Under the pieces are notes generated by a model that made no database searches, was not told the origin of the DNA, and worked only from the letters and a program-made list of their open reading frames with translations. The translations under genes were made by a program, and so were the position numbers. A stretch of 64,000 bases of DNA from Robiginitalea sp. SC105 (GTDB lineage: Bacteria; Bacteroidota; Bacteroidia; Flavobacteriales; Flavobacteriaceae), in NCBI RefSeq assembly GCF_014243345.1, contig NZ_JACLZF010000001.1:930001-994000 (forward strand). The letters are read 5' to 3'. Each line of letters starts with the position of its first letter. Position 1 is the first letter of the stretch. This document shows positions 24,669 through 34,080 of this stretch, piece by piece.

Positions 24669-25595
24669 TCATGGGTTGTCCGTTTTGATTTCGGGCTGGC
24701 CGGGTACCTCAAAGCGGAACATATCGCTCCTGCTGTAATGCCCGTTCGGGTCAAAATCCAGTTTGCTGCGGGTCACCGCTTCCAGGTCCAGGGAAGCCGT
24801 CAACACCCCGGCCTGGTCCCAGAGCGGGCCGGCAAGGAGTTCCCCCTGGGGGGAAACGATGACGCTGCCGCCGGGACAGTCGTATCCGTCTTCATTCGCT
24901 TCCAGGTCCCGGAAAGCAGCGGGGAGTTGGTCCCGGGAGGTAAACTGGTTGCAGCCCAGGACAAAGCACCTGCCCTCGAGGGCGATGTGTCGCATCGTAT
25001 CCGTCCAGCCGGGACGGGCGTCTGCCGTGGGTGCCAGGTAAACCTGCACCCCTTTCCGGTACATGGACTGCCGGGCCAGGGGCATGTAGTTTTCCCAGCA
25101 GATTAGGCCTCCCAGCCTTCCGATGGGTGTATCAAACGCGCATAGGGTGGTCGCGTCCCCCTCGGCCCATACGATGCGTTCTGTCCCGGTGGGCTTGATC
25201 TTACGGTGGACGCCCATCAGGCCGTTGTAGGGGGAGAAGTAAGCCAGGGAACAATACAGGCTGCCGTGCCGGCTAGATTTTTCGGTAATCCCCACGGCCA
25301 GGTAAACCCCGTGGTCCCGGGCCACCTTTTCCAGAAATCCGCGGTCCGGCCCTTCCAGGTCCACACTCTGGCGGTGGTATTCCGCATAGAGTTCCCTGCC
25401 TTCGGCTGTGCGGCTCCCCACCCGGGCACCAAAGGTAAACCCCCTGGGGTACCCCGGCACAAAGGACTCCGGGAACAGGATCAGCTGGCAGCCCCGGGCG
25501 GTATGTTCCGCAGTGATACTTTCGATATTGGCCAGGCAGGCCTCCTTGTCGAAGAACACGGGGCTTTCCTGTATGACCGCTACTTGTATGTTCAT
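24669..25595 (-). CDS. Nitrilase-family carbon-nitrogen hydrolase
   Basis: 308 residues from ATG 25595. The Glu-Lys-Cys catalytic triad is visible in LFPESFVPGYPRG, HRKIKPTGTERIVW and GGLICWENYMPL. The stretch GYPRGFTFGARVGSRTAEGR is characteristic of true nitrilases (branch 1), which hydrolyse nitriles to carboxylic acids and ammonia, rather than of amidases or carbamoylases. The gene stands alone, 65 bp after mgtE. The natural substrate is unknown. Confidence 0.88.
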   Translation of the reverse strand: MNIQVAVIQESPVFFDKEACLANIESITAEHTARGCQLILFPESFVPGYPRGFTFGARVGSRTAEGRELYAEYHRQSVDLEGPDRGFLEKVARDHGVYLAVGITEKSSRHGSLYCSLAYFSPYNGLMGVHRKIKPTGTERIVWAEGDATTLCAFDTPIGRLGGLICWENYMPLARQSMYRKGVQVYLAPTADARPGWTDTMRHIALEGRCFVLGCNQFTSRDQLPAAFRDLEANEDGYDCPGGSVIVSPQGELLAGPLWDQAGVLTASLDLEAVTRSKLDFDPNGHYSRSDMFRFEVPGQPEIKTDNP

Positions 25596-25660
25596 ATTGA
25601 AGGGGATTCCGGGGACGGGTTTCACCCAAAGTTAGGGAAATCCGCGGGGAATCTTCAGGC

Positions 25661-27013
25661 TTATATGCCCAGGACCACCCTGGCAATCCAGAAGTAGATC
25701 AGGATGCCGAAGATATCGTTGCTGGTAGTGATAAACGGGCCTGTTGCAATCGCCGGGTCGATCCCCCGCTTGTGCAGGAACAAGGGGATAAACGTCCCGA
25801 TGATCCCCGCGACCACGATGACGGTGATCAGGGAGATGGAGATGGCCAGGGCTGTCGGGAAGTTGCCTTTCCAGACCCAGGTAAAAAGCAGCAGGACCAC
25901 CGCGAGGATAAAACCATTGAGCATGGCCAGCAGCATTTCCTTGACCAGCCGGTTCCCGATGCTGCCCTTGAGGTCGTCATTTGCAAGGCCCTGCACGATG
26001 ATGGCGCTGGACTGCACCCCGACGTTCCCGGCCATGGCCGCGATCAGGGGGGTAAAGAAAAATAGGATGGCGTGGCGGGCAATCATTTCCTCAAAGCCGC
26101 CCATGATGGCAGCAGCCCCCAGCCCGCCGATCAGCCCAAGGAACAACCAGGGCAGGCGGGCCCGGGTAAGGTCCCAGATGCTGTCGTCTGCCTCCACGTC
26201 CTGGGAAATACCCGCGGCCATCTGGTAGTCTTTGTCGGCTTCCTCCCGGATCACGTCCACGATATCGTCAATGGTGATACGTCCCACCAGCCGGCCGATT
26301 TCGTCCACCACGGGGATTGCCTCCAGGTCGTATTTGGACATGATCTTGGCCACCTCTTCCGGCTTTTCGTTCACGTTCACCGAGTCTACCTGAGAGATAT
26401 ACACGTCGCGGATGGGCGACCGCGTCGAGGCGGTGAGCAGGTCCTTCAGGGATAACCGGCCGATCAGGATGTCCTGGTCGTTCACCACGTAAATGGAGTG
26501 GACGCGGGTGACGTTTTCGGCCTGGTGCCGCATCTCTTTCACGCAGGTTAATACGCTCCAGTTGTCGTACACCTTTACCAGCTCCTTGGCCATGAGCCCG
26601 CCCGCCGAATTTTCATCGTAGCGGAGCAGGTCCACGATGTGACGGGCGTGGTCCCGGTCCGAGATCTTGGAGATGACCTCCTGCACGATTTCCTTGGGCA
26701 GCTCGGCGACGATGTCGGCTGCGTCGTCCGTGTCCAGTTCCTCGAGTTCCCCGGCGATTTCCCGGGAGGAGAGGTTGCTCAGGATCGCCTCCCGCACATC
26801 CTCGTCCAGTTCGGTAAGGACATCCGAGGTCTTCTCGCTGTCGAGCAGTTTGATCAGGTAGGTGGCCTCGTCCTCATTCAGTTCGTTGATGATCTCGGCG
26901 ACATCTGCATAGTGCACCTCTTCCATCATGGAACGGAGGGAATCGTTCTGACGGTTTTCGATCAGCTGTTCGATTTCGGCGATCAGCTCGTCGGTGAGTT
27001 TAAATGGTGTCAT
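25661..27013 (-). CDS. mgtE: Magnesium transporter MgtE
   Basis: 450 residues in the standard order: MgtE N-terminal superhelical domain (1-130, with DVLTELDEDVREAILSNL), two CBS domains (about 140-260, ISQVDSVNVNEKPEEVAKIM and RLVGRITIDDIVDVI), and a C-terminal membrane domain with five spans (LFLGLIGGLGAAAI, AGNVGVQSSAIIVQGLA). Mg2+ binds the cytoplasmic domain and closes the channel. The correct ATG is at 27013, overlapping the ksgA 3' end by 14 bp; the longer frame to 27085 is a shadow of ksgA. Confidence 0.95.
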   Translation of the reverse strand: MTPFKLTDELIAEIEQLIENRQNDSLRSMMEEVHYADVAEIINELNEDEATYLIKLLDSEKTSDVLTELDEDVREAILSNLSSREIAGELEELDTDDAADIVAELPKEIVQEVISKISDRDHARHIVDLLRYDENSAGGLMAKELVKVYDNWSVLTCVKEMRHQAENVTRVHSIYVVNDQDILIGRLSLKDLLTASTRSPIRDVYISQVDSVNVNEKPEEVAKIMSKYDLEAIPVVDEIGRLVGRITIDDIVDVIREEADKDYQMAAGISQDVEADDSIWDLTRARLPWLFLGLIGGLGAAAIMGGFEEMIARHAILFFFTPLIAAMAGNVGVQSSAIIVQGLANDDLKGSIGNRLVKEMLLAMLNGFILAVVLLLFTWVWKGNFPTALAISISLITVIVVAGIIGTFIPLFLHKRGIDPAIATGPFITTSNDIFGILIYFWIARVVLGI

Positions 27014-27863
27014 CCCAGATGCGCTTTGAGAGGGCGGTAAATTCCCGTACCGTAAGTTGTTCGGGACGCCGGTCAAAGATAGCATCTTCTTTGAGATAAT
27101 CGGGGACAGGCAGGCTTTTAAGGCTGTTTCGGAGCGTTTTGCGGCGCTGGTTGAAGGCGGTTTTCACCAGGTGGGCCAAGCGGTTGTGGTCCCAGTCGAT
27201 TTCCTCCCCGGCGCGGTAGCGCAAATGCAGTACACCGGAGGCAACCTTCGGGGGCGGGTCAAAGACTTCCGGGGGTACGGTAAAGCAGTATTCCGCATCG
27301 TAATAGGCCTGGGTGAGCACCGACAGGATCCCGTAGGTTTTGCTTCCGGGACCCGCACAGATCCGTTGGGCCACCTCCCGCTGGAACATGCCGCAGAATT
27401 CCGGGATGCGCTGCCGGTGTTCCAGGACCCGGAAAACGATCTGGGTGGAAATATTGTAGGGGAAATTTCCCGTTACCGAAAACTCCTTCCCCGGGAACAC
27501 CTCCCGGAGGTCCAGTTTCAGGAAATCTGCATGCACGACACGGAAGGACAGGTGGGGGCTGGTTTGGCCAGCGAGTCGGGGGGAAAAAACCTCCTCCAGG
27601 TAGCGGACGGATTCTTTGTCGAGTTCCACGGCCACGAGGTCGATGGGACGTTCCAGCAAAAAATTGGTGAGTACCCCGGTGCCCGGGCCGATTTCCAGCA
27701 CGTGCGTCGGGCCGTCAGGGTCCAGGGTAGCGGCAATGCGCGCCGCAACCGAGGTATCCGTAAGGAAATGCTGCCCGAGGTGTTTTTTGGCGCTTACCCC
27801 CGTATTGCGCTGGGTCTCCCCTTTCCTGCCGGAAGCTTTCCGCTTGTTTTTCCGATTGCTCAT
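27000..27863 (-). CDS. rsmA: 16S rRNA dimethyladenosine transferase KsgA/RsmA
   Basis: 287 residues. After a basic 25-residue N-terminal extension come AKKHLGQHFLTD, the SAM-binding VLEIGPGTGVLTNFLL, the acidic VAVELDK, and the catalytic GNFPYNISTQI (N-x-P-Y). The C-terminal helical domain contains FNQRRKTLRNSLK. It dimethylates A1518 and A1519 in the small-subunit helix 45. The start overlaps the upstream GGCT gene by 4 bp, and the end overlaps mgtE by 14 bp. Confidence 0.96.
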   Translation of the reverse strand: MSNRKNKRKASGRKGETQRNTGVSAKKHLGQHFLTDTSVAARIAATLDPDGPTHVLEIGPGTGVLTNFLLERPIDLVAVELDKESVRYLEEVFSPRLAGQTSPHLSFRVVHADFLKLDLREVFPGKEFSVTGNFPYNISTQIVFRVLEHRQRIPEFCGMFQREVAQRICAGPGSKTYGILSVLTQAYYDAEYCFTVPPEVFDPPPKVASGVLHLRYRAGEEIDWDHNRLAHLVKTAFNQRRKTLRNSLKSLPVPDYLKEDAIFDRRPEQLTVREFTALSKRIWDDTI

Positions 27864-28195
27864 CCCGTGTTGGCTTTATTGCGGGCGGCCAGGTAGACCC
27901 ATGCCTGTCGCCCGGATTTCAACGAAAGGATTTTGCGATAATACAGGTCGGTTTCATACAGGTCCGCCCTGCGGAGCTCTTCCTGGCTTACTTCCAGCAG
28001 CATCCCCGCAACGGCAGTACCTTCCTTTCCGCAAGGGATCACTTCGGGGTATTGCCCGGCAACGGAGGCTTCCAGTTTTTCAAAACCTTCCAGGCTGTCC
28101 CGGGTGTAGGGGGGGAGTCCCCCGAAAACCTGCTCGCTGATGTGCGGGTCCGTCAGGGTGCCGTAGACAAACAGGTATTCTTTGGGGGCCGGCAT
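27860..28195 (-). CDS. Gamma-glutamylcyclotransferase-like (AIG2/GGCT) protein
   Basis: 111 residues with the GGCT signature YLFVYGTLTDP at the start, GMLLEVSQEELRRADLYE (substrate Glu) and a YYRKILSL strand. It is at the short end for the family but complete. The family forms 5-oxoproline from gamma-glutamyl amines; exact substrate unknown. The gene is coupled to both neighbours: its ATG shares one base with the stop of the DUF4286 gene (TGATG), and its stop overlaps ksgA by 4 bp. Confidence 0.85.
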   Translation of the reverse strand: MPAPKEYLFVYGTLTDPHISEQVFGGLPPYTRDSLEGFEKLEASVAGQYPEVIPCGKEGTAVAGMLLEVSQEELRRADLYETDLYYRKILSLKSGRQAWVYLAARNKANTG

Positions 28196-28506
28196 CAGTG
28201 CTCGCTGATGATTTCCAGTTCCGTCCGGAAAGCGACCAGCCGGTCGCCGTACCGGTCGGCGACCAGTTCCCGCAACCGGCCTGCGTGTTCCCGGTAGTAG
28301 GAGTCGAGAGACGCCCGGTCAGGCGCCTCGTACTGCACCGAGTAGGTGGTTCCCCCCAGCTCCTCCTCGACCAGCACCCGGCAGATCCGCGCATTGCGGA
28401 AATGCCCTGTAGCCAGTACGTCCGGTATATGTATAGCCTGCATCCACTGCAGCCATTCGGCGTGGATGCCGTCCTCTACATTGATGGTAACGTTGTATAT
28501 GATCAT
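28195..28506 (-). CDS. DUF4286 family protein
   Basis: 103 residues. MIIYNVTINVEDGIHAEWLQ followed by IPDVLATGHFRNARICRVL and YSVQYEAPDRASLDSYYREH is the DUF4286 pattern, a ferredoxin-like small fold typical of Bacteroidota and commonly found in front of ksgA. Function unknown. ATG at 28506; the frame open to 28728 is a shadow of the TPR gene. Confidence 0.88.
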   Translation of the reverse strand: MIIYNVTINVEDGIHAEWLQWMQAIHIPDVLATGHFRNARICRVLVEEELGGTTYSVQYEAPDRASLDSYYREHAGRLRELVADRYGDRLVAFRTELEIISEH

Positions 28507-28531
28507 GTGTGTGGGAATTGGTCCGGAAACT

Positions 28532-30316
28532 TCAATTGACAGGGTCGCCCCGAAGCATCCGGAAAAGTTTGCGCGCTTCCGGGAAAAAATAACTGTCCTG
28601 AAAACGGTAGATGATTTCCCGGTAGTGTTCCATCGCCTTGGCCGGGTCATCCAGGCGGGTGCGGTAGAGTTCGCCCATGGCAAAATGGGCATCATCTGCC
28701 AGGATATCCTGCCCGAAGAACTCCACAATTTTGCGATAACTCAGCAGGGCACCCGTATAGTCCCCCGCCTGCTCCAGCAAACGGCCGTGCATCAGCAGGG
28801 CCTCGTCTTCAATTTTTTCCCCTTTGTGGTTGGTGAGGATTTCTTCCAGGGCCTGCAGGGCTTCATTGCTTTTTTGCTGGTAGGCCAGGAGGTCGGCCCG
28901 GGCGTATTTGCGCAGGGCGGTCTGGGTGGAATCTTCCAGGGAGTTGTCCGAAATGATCAGGCTCAGCTGCATGGCGTCATTGGCAATGAGCTGGGAGGTA
29001 GAATTCCTCAGGACTTTCAGCTGGGTAAGCGCCCAGTCAAAATCCCCCTTGTAAAAACTGGTCTGGGCAACCTTGAAGCGCGCCTGCTGCCCCATCACAT
29101 CGTTTTTAAGCAGCTTCTGTATCTGCGAAAACAGGATGAGGGCCTCGTTGAAACGCTGGTCAAAGACAAGGATGTCCCCGAGGCTGAGCTTGACGTAGCC
29201 TTCGGCGTAATTGGACAGGGGAAGGTCCAGGCTCGACTTCAGGACCCGAACGGCTTTTTCCGGCTCGCCCTGCCGGAAGGCCAGGAACTTGGCGTAGGCC
29301 ACCTGCAATTGCAGCGTAGCCGAGGCGTAACCGTACTCCTCCATCAGTTTTTCGTATTCCTTCCGGGCCACCCCGAGGTTTTTTTCCGGTTCGCGCTCCA
29401 GGGCGATATCGATAAGGTGGAGCCTGGCGTTCAGGCGGGTTACCGGGTCATTGCTTTCGGCTACTACAAATTCAAAGGCAGAAACAGCCGCATCCAGGGC
29501 CCCGGCCTCCTCGGCACTCCTCCCGAGGTTGACCATCCGCTCCAGCCGGGCTTCAGGGACCCGCCTGTAAATGGCCTTTTCCTGGTTGAAGGCATTGGCA
29601 AACTGGCCCTGCTCCAGGTAGAGCCAGCTCAGCATTTCGTTCCAGAGCGGATCGGGGTCCCTCTGGGCTCGGGTAAGCAACACCCGCCTGAGGAGCTGGT
29701 TGTTGTCCGCATCGGGGTCCGGGCTGATAAAAGACTCCAGGACCCTCAGGACGTTCGCCTTGGCCGATCCGCGCTGTTGCAACAGGTCCATATAGGCGTC
29801 GAACATTTCGGCTATCCGGCCCTGTTCCCCGTAAATACGGGCAATCTGAAAATTAAAATCGAGTTCCGGGTTGAGTTCCATGGCCCTGGAATAGGCCTGA
29901 AGCGCATAGTCCAGCAAGGTGTACCGCTGAAACTTGAAGCCGATGCCGTAGCCGAAATTCGGGTTGCCCTCTATGGTTTCCAGGGCCTGCAGGTACCATT
30001 TGTCTGCCTCCTCTGGTTCGTCCTTGAGCAGGTAGGTATACCCCATGTCGATGAGCAGGGTAGGGTAGGCATTGCCCTCCTCCAGTCGTTTCTGAAGGAA
30101 CGCGATGGCTTTGTCATAGGCCTCCAACTGGTGGTAGCAAAGGACCAGTCCTTCCGTGTAATCCGTCCGCCTGGGGTTGTTTTCGGCCAGTTTCTCGTAA
30201 TAGACCACCGCCTTGTCAAAGGCCCCGTCGTTAAAATACTGCTTAGCCAGGAAATCTTCCTGGGCCCGGACAGCCGGGAGGCAAAGCATCAGGAGGCAGC
30301 AAAGAAACAGTTTCAT
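28532..30316 (-). CDS. Exported tetratricopeptide-repeat protein
   Basis: 594 residues. Signal peptide MKLFLCCLLMLCLPAVRA, then many TPR-like helical pairs, e.g. ADKWYLQALETIEGNPNFGY, AVVYYEKLAENNPRRTDYTE and near the C-terminus GALLSYRKIVEFFGQDILADD and AMEHYREIIYRFQDSYFFPE, which resemble the BamD/YbgF type. Probably a periplasmic scaffold or outer-membrane assembly helper, by analogy. A perfect -7 box overlaps the upstream in-frame GTG (30331), so the ATG at 30316 is the true start. It heads the DUF4286-GGCT-ksgA-mgtE operon, 25 bp before DUF4286. Confidence 0.88.
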   Translation of the reverse strand: MKLFLCCLLMLCLPAVRAQEDFLAKQYFNDGAFDKAVVYYEKLAENNPRRTDYTEGLVLCYHQLEAYDKAIAFLQKRLEEGNAYPTLLIDMGYTYLLKDEPEEADKWYLQALETIEGNPNFGYGIGFKFQRYTLLDYALQAYSRAMELNPELDFNFQIARIYGEQGRIAEMFDAYMDLLQQRGSAKANVLRVLESFISPDPDADNNQLLRRVLLTRAQRDPDPLWNEMLSWLYLEQGQFANAFNQEKAIYRRVPEARLERMVNLGRSAEEAGALDAAVSAFEFVVAESNDPVTRLNARLHLIDIALEREPEKNLGVARKEYEKLMEEYGYASATLQLQVAYAKFLAFRQGEPEKAVRVLKSSLDLPLSNYAEGYVKLSLGDILVFDQRFNEALILFSQIQKLLKNDVMGQQARFKVAQTSFYKGDFDWALTQLKVLRNSTSQLIANDAMQLSLIISDNSLEDSTQTALRKYARADLLAYQQKSNEALQALEEILTNHKGEKIEDEALLMHGRLLEQAGDYTGALLSYRKIVEFFGQDILADDAHFAMGELYRTRLDDPAKAMEHYREIIYRFQDSYFFPEARKLFRMLRGDPVN

Positions 30317-30330
30317 TGCGGGGTTTTTCA

Positions 30331-30338
30331 CAAAGATA
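30331..30338 (-). promoter_or_regulatory. -7 promoter element of the TPR-ksgA-mgtE operon
   Basis: Reverse strand TATCTTTG, a perfect match, 14 bp before the ATG at 30316. It separates this operon from serS upstream. Confidence 0.6.
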
Positions 30339-30432
30339 CAAAGTAATACCGCGGGTCGTCCAACCCCTGCTTTTCAAAGTAATTTGCCCGGACCATCCAG
30401 CTTTACCCGGGAGTGCCCCGGGGGGCGGGGGA

Positions 30433-31704
30433 TCAGCCGATCCGGTCGAAGCCGGTATAGGGTACCAGGACGTCCGGGATGCGGATGCCTTCGGCTTCCT
30501 GGTAATCCTCCAGGATACAGGCAAGGATGCGCGGCAGGGCAAGGGCACTGCCGTTGAGGGTATGCGCCAGTTGCGGTTTGTTGTTGGCATCCCGGTACCG
30601 GAGTTTCAGGCGGTTGGCCTGGAAGGCTTCAAAATTGGAGACCGAACTCACTTCCAACCAGCGCTCCTGGGCGGCGGACCACACCTCAAAATCGTAGGTC
30701 AGGGCCGAAGTAAACCCAAGGTCGCCCCCGCAGAGGCGCAATATGCGGTAGGGAAGCTGCAGGGATTCCAAAAGGGCCTTGACATGCGCCACCATCTCGT
30801 CCAGGGCCTGATAGGAATTTGCGGGTTCCTCCACGCGGACAATCTCCACCTTGTCGAACTGGTGCAGCCGGTTGAGGCCGCGGACATGGGCCCCGTAACT
30901 CCCGGCTTCACGCCGGAAACAGGGGGTATAGGCCGTGTACCGGAGCGGCAGCTGGGCCCGTTCCACGATTACGTCGCGCAGCATATTGGTAACCGGCACT
31001 TCGGCCGTCGGGATCAGGAACAGCTTGTCGTCGCGGAGTTCGTACATCTGCCCTTCCTTGTCGGGCAGCTGCCCCGTGCCGTAGCCCGAAGCCTCGTTGA
31101 CCAGGTGGGGCACCTGTACTTCCTCGTAACCGGATTCCGTATTGCGGTCCAGGAAATAGCTGATCAGTGCGCGTTGCAGTCTGGCGCCCCTGCCCTTGTA
31201 TACCGGGAACCCGGCACCCGTAATCTTCACCCCCAGTTCAAAATCGATCAGGTTGTATTTGGCGGCCAGTTCCCAATGCGGGAGCGCCTCGCCCCCTGCT
31301 GCGGTTGTTTCGCCCGATTGGAACACCACCTCGTTGTCCGTCTCACTGCTCCCGGCCGGGACCAGGTCGTGGGGGGCGTTCGGCAGTTGGTACAGGGCCT
31401 GTTGCAGGGCCTCGGCCGCAGTATTCAAGGCCTCGCTGAGTTCTTTGGACAATTCCTTCAATTCGCCGGACCGGGCCTTCAGTTCCTGCGCTTCTTTGGC
31501 CTTGCCCGTTTTGAACAGGTTGCCGATTTCCCTGGAGAGCTGGTTGGCTTCGGCCAGGGTCGCATCCAGGCGGGTCTGCACATCGCGCCGCTGCTGGTCA
31601 AGTTCCAGGACCTCATCGATCATCGGCTGGGCGTCGAGGCCCCTTTTGGCAAGGGCCCTGACAAGGGTATCCGCATTTTCCCGAATGGTGTTCAGTGGCA
31701 ACAT
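30433..31704 (-). CDS. serS: Seryl-tRNA synthetase
   Basis: 423 residues, normal length. The N-terminal coiled-coil arm (about 30-100, LDATLAEANQLSREIGNL and KARSGELKELSKELSEAL) binds tRNA-Ser. The class II core has motif 2 in PCFRREAGSYGAHVRGLNR and motif 3 in NGSALALPRILACILE, with TAEVPVTN for serine recognition. Start ATG 31704 is preceded by a perfect -7 box (31726-31733). The open frame to 32151 is only a shadow of the HTTM gene. Confidence 0.97.
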   Translation of the reverse strand: MLPLNTIRENADTLVRALAKRGLDAQPMIDEVLELDQQRRDVQTRLDATLAEANQLSREIGNLFKTGKAKEAQELKARSGELKELSKELSEALNTAAEALQQALYQLPNAPHDLVPAGSSETDNEVVFQSGETTAAGGEALPHWELAAKYNLIDFELGVKITGAGFPVYKGRGARLQRALISYFLDRNTESGYEEVQVPHLVNEASGYGTGQLPDKEGQMYELRDDKLFLIPTAEVPVTNMLRDVIVERAQLPLRYTAYTPCFRREAGSYGAHVRGLNRLHQFDKVEIVRVEEPANSYQALDEMVAHVKALLESLQLPYRILRLCGGDLGFTSALTYDFEVWSAAQERWLEVSSVSNFEAFQANRLKLRYRDANNKPQLAHTLNGSALALPRILACILEDYQEAEGIRIPDVLVPYTGFDRIG

Positions 31705-31725
31705 ATTCCGCGCGATTTTAAGCTG

Positions 31726-31733
31726 CAAATTTA
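31726..31733 (-). promoter_or_regulatory. -7 promoter element of serS
   Basis: Reverse strand TAAATTTG, a perfect TAnnTTTG match, 21 bp before the serS ATG and downstream of the HTTM stop. Confidence 0.55.
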
Positions 31734-31772
31734 GGGTTAAAAGTTGTAATGCGCCAACGGCCCGGTCCGGGG

Positions 31773-33104
31773 TTACTGCCCGGACGACTCTTCCCAGGGC
31801 GCGGGGAGGATCCACGGGTGGTGACGGTATGGATCCCAGGGTTCGGCAGCCAGGTCTACTTCGGGATCGATTAAAGGGGCGCTCGGTTGTCGGTTGATCT
31901 GCAGGTAGCCCCTGGCATAGACGGATATTTCCCTGCCCTGCCGGGCATAGGATTTTTTCAGGTGCTGGGCAAACTGCCAGATAAAATCCGGGTAAGCCGT
32001 CACCTTCCTGCGCTGTTGGCTGGTCAGGTAGTGCTCCAACTGTACGGGTTCGCTGATCCCGGTGGCCTTGTCCACCACGCGGAAATGGGTATTGCCAATC
32101 CGGCTGCGGAGCATCATACGCCAGCTCATCCGGTGGCCTTCCTCCGTCCACAGGACATCTCCCGCGATCAGGTGGTGGCGCAGCGGCAGGACCAGTTGCA
32201 AGACAAAATAAACCACCGCCAGTGCCATCAGCGGTCGCGCATAGGAGGGGCGGCGGGGCGGTTCCTCCGCGGGCCGGGGCTTGGATGGGAAGAAGATCCT
32301 GCGGATTTTCTCAGGTTCGAAAAAGAAGACGGTAAAGGCCAGGGACAGGTAAGGGAATATCCCGATCTGGAAAACGATGGAGTTGAAGAGGTGGAAAAAT
32401 ATGGAAGCGGCAAAGGCCCACTTGCGGGTTTTTTTCCAAAGCAGCAAGGGGACCACCAGGAAATCAAAGGCAATGCCAAAAAACCCGATTGCCTTGTGGA
32501 CCCACGGGTCCTGCAGGAGGGGACCGATAACCGGGTAATCCGCCCGGCCCTCCATCAGCAGGCCGATAAAACTAAAATCGAGCCAGTCGTCGTAGATCTT
32601 GGCAACGGCGGCATAGGTGTATACGATCAGCAATTGCAGTACGACCACCCATTTGACGGCCGCCGGCATGGTGTCCGACCGTTTCTGCGGCAGTCGCTTT
32701 GCATCCAGGGAACGCGCCCGGTGGGCCGGCAGGAAACACATCATGCCGCAAATGAGGATCAGCAGGTAATAGTGGTTGTTGTAAGCGGTTTTCTGCATGA
32801 GGTAGGTGCCGGTCCAGAGCAGGGTGAAGAGGACCATGCTGAGCCGGTACCGGAATCCCAGGGCGATGGCGATCCCCAGCAATCCCATAAAGGCATAGTA
32901 GATATACATGCCGGGCCCCGGCAGGGGCTGCAGCCATTCAAATCCGATAAAGGTAAAGGTGAAATCCGGCTCAACCAGGTAGCGGCGGACCCAGCCTGTA
33001 GCTATCGCGCCGAAACACTCCAGGGCTAGCAATATCCCGAAGAACATCCTGAAAAGGACCAGGGGGCTGTTATCCATCCGGCCGTAAAGCAGACGCCCCA
33101 TCAT
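31773..33104 (-). CDS. HTTM-domain membrane protein (vitamin K-dependent gamma-carboxylase-like)
   Basis: 443 residues with four to six membrane spans in the first 320 residues (LVLFRMFFGILLALECFG, MYIYYAFMGLLGIAIALGF, KWVVVLQLLIVYTYAAVAK) and a soluble C-terminal third. HTTM is the membrane half of the eukaryotic gamma-carboxylase; YTYAAVAKIYDDWL carries the conserved Lys region. Bacterial roles are unknown. The ATG at 33104 overlaps the ribF stop by 4 bp (a second ATG at 33101 is also possible), so it is coupled to ribF. Confidence 0.85.
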   Translation of the reverse strand: MMGRLLYGRMDNSPLVLFRMFFGILLALECFGAIATGWVRRYLVEPDFTFTFIGFEWLQPLPGPGMYIYYAFMGLLGIAIALGFRYRLSMVLFTLLWTGTYLMQKTAYNNHYYLLILICGMMCFLPAHRARSLDAKRLPQKRSDTMPAAVKWVVVLQLLIVYTYAAVAKIYDDWLDFSFIGLLMEGRADYPVIGPLLQDPWVHKAIGFFGIAFDFLVVPLLLWKKTRKWAFAASIFFHLFNSIVFQIGIFPYLSLAFTVFFFEPEKIRRIFFPSKPRPAEEPPRRPSYARPLMALAVVYFVLQLVLPLRHHLIAGDVLWTEEGHRMSWRMMLRSRIGNTHFRVVDKATGISEPVQLEHYLTSQQRRKVTAYPDFIWQFAQHLKKSYARQGREISVYARGYLQINRQPSAPLIDPEVDLAAEPWDPYRHHPWILPAPWEESSGQ

Positions 33105-34030
33105 AGTTCCCGGATTGCGCGGAGGGCATCCTCCCGGTCCTGCTCCAGTTGTTTTTTAAGGAATTCAAGGGAATCGAACTTTCGTTCGTCCCGGAGGCGC
33201 GCCAGGAGGTTGACCCGCAGGGGCAGGTCGTACAGGTCGCGGTCCAGCTCAAAGAAATGGACCTCGATATGCTGGCCCGTCCCGTCCACCGTGGGGTTGG
33301 ACCCGATGTTCATCATCCCGTATACTTTTTTCCCATCCAGCTGGCAGGATACGGCATATACGCCGGATGCGGGGATTAGCTTGTAGTCGGCATCGATCCG
33401 CAGGTTGGCGGTGGGGAAACCCAGGGTGCGGCCCAGGCCCTTGCCGCGCTTCACGGTCCCCGATAGCATATAGGGATATCCCAGGAATTCGTTGGCCGTT
33501 TTCAGGTCGCCGATTTCCAGGGCTTTCCGGATCTTGGTGGAACTCACCGAGACCTCGTTCACCTCCTGGGCCGAAATTTCCTCCACGCTGAAGTCGAACA
33601 AATTGCCGAAGGCTTCCAGGTCCTGGATATTGGCCGTCCGGTTGCGGCCGAAGCGGTGGTCGTAACCGATGATGATTTTTTTGGTATGGAGTTTTTCAAC
33701 TAGCATTTCCCGGACAAAGCGCGTTGCGGTGAGGCGGGAAAAACGAAGGGTAAAGGGGTGGATGACCAGGCAGTCCAGGCCGATTTCCTCCAGGATATCC
33801 GATTTTTCCTCTATGGTGTTGAGCAGTTTCAGGCCGCTGTCTTTCTGCAGCACCATCCGGGGATGGGGAAAGAAGGTGAGCAGCGTGGCCTGCATATTGT
33901 GGGTAGCTGCATAAACCGTCAGCCGGCTGAGTATTTTCCGGTGCCCTATATGGACACCATCGAAGGTGCCGATGGTAACCACACTGGGTCGCTCTATTCG
34001 GTATTCTGAAAGACCTCGGACGGTTATCAC
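33101..34030 (-). CDS. ribF: Bifunctional riboflavin kinase / FAD synthetase
   Basis: 309 residues if started at the GTG at 34030. N-terminal FAD synthetase: TIGTFDGVHIGHRKIL (H-x-G-H nucleotidyl motif) and IIGYDHRFGRNRTAN, with VSSTKIRKALEIGD. C-terminal riboflavin kinase: GRTLGFPTANLRI and YGMMNIGSNPTV. It makes FMN, then FAD. An ATG at 34111 is in frame but would give 27 unmatched residues and overlap the divergent protease gene; a near -7 box (TTATTTTG) lies just before the GTG and supports the shorter form. Confidence 0.95.
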   Translation of the reverse strand: MITVRGLSEYRIERPSVVTIGTFDGVHIGHRKILSRLTVYAATHNMQATLLTFFPHPRMVLQKDSGLKLLNTIEEKSDILEEIGLDCLVIHPFTLRFSRLTATRFVREMLVEKLHTKKIIIGYDHRFGRNRTANIQDLEAFGNLFDFSVEEISAQEVNEVSVSSTKIRKALEIGDLKTANEFLGYPYMLSGTVKRGKGLGRTLGFPTANLRIDADYKLIPASGVYAVSCQLDGKKVYGMMNIGSNPTVDGTGQHIEVHFFELDRDLYDLPLRVNLLARLRDERKFDSLEFLKKQLEQDREDALRAIREL

Positions 34031-34080
34031 GGAATCAAAATAATAAAAAAGCGTATTTTTAGCGCTGCAAAGCCCCTTGA

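Noticed and set aside
28346-30346. 666-codon plus-strand open frame
   Set aside because: Antisense shadow of the TPR protein gene; no start signals or domains.
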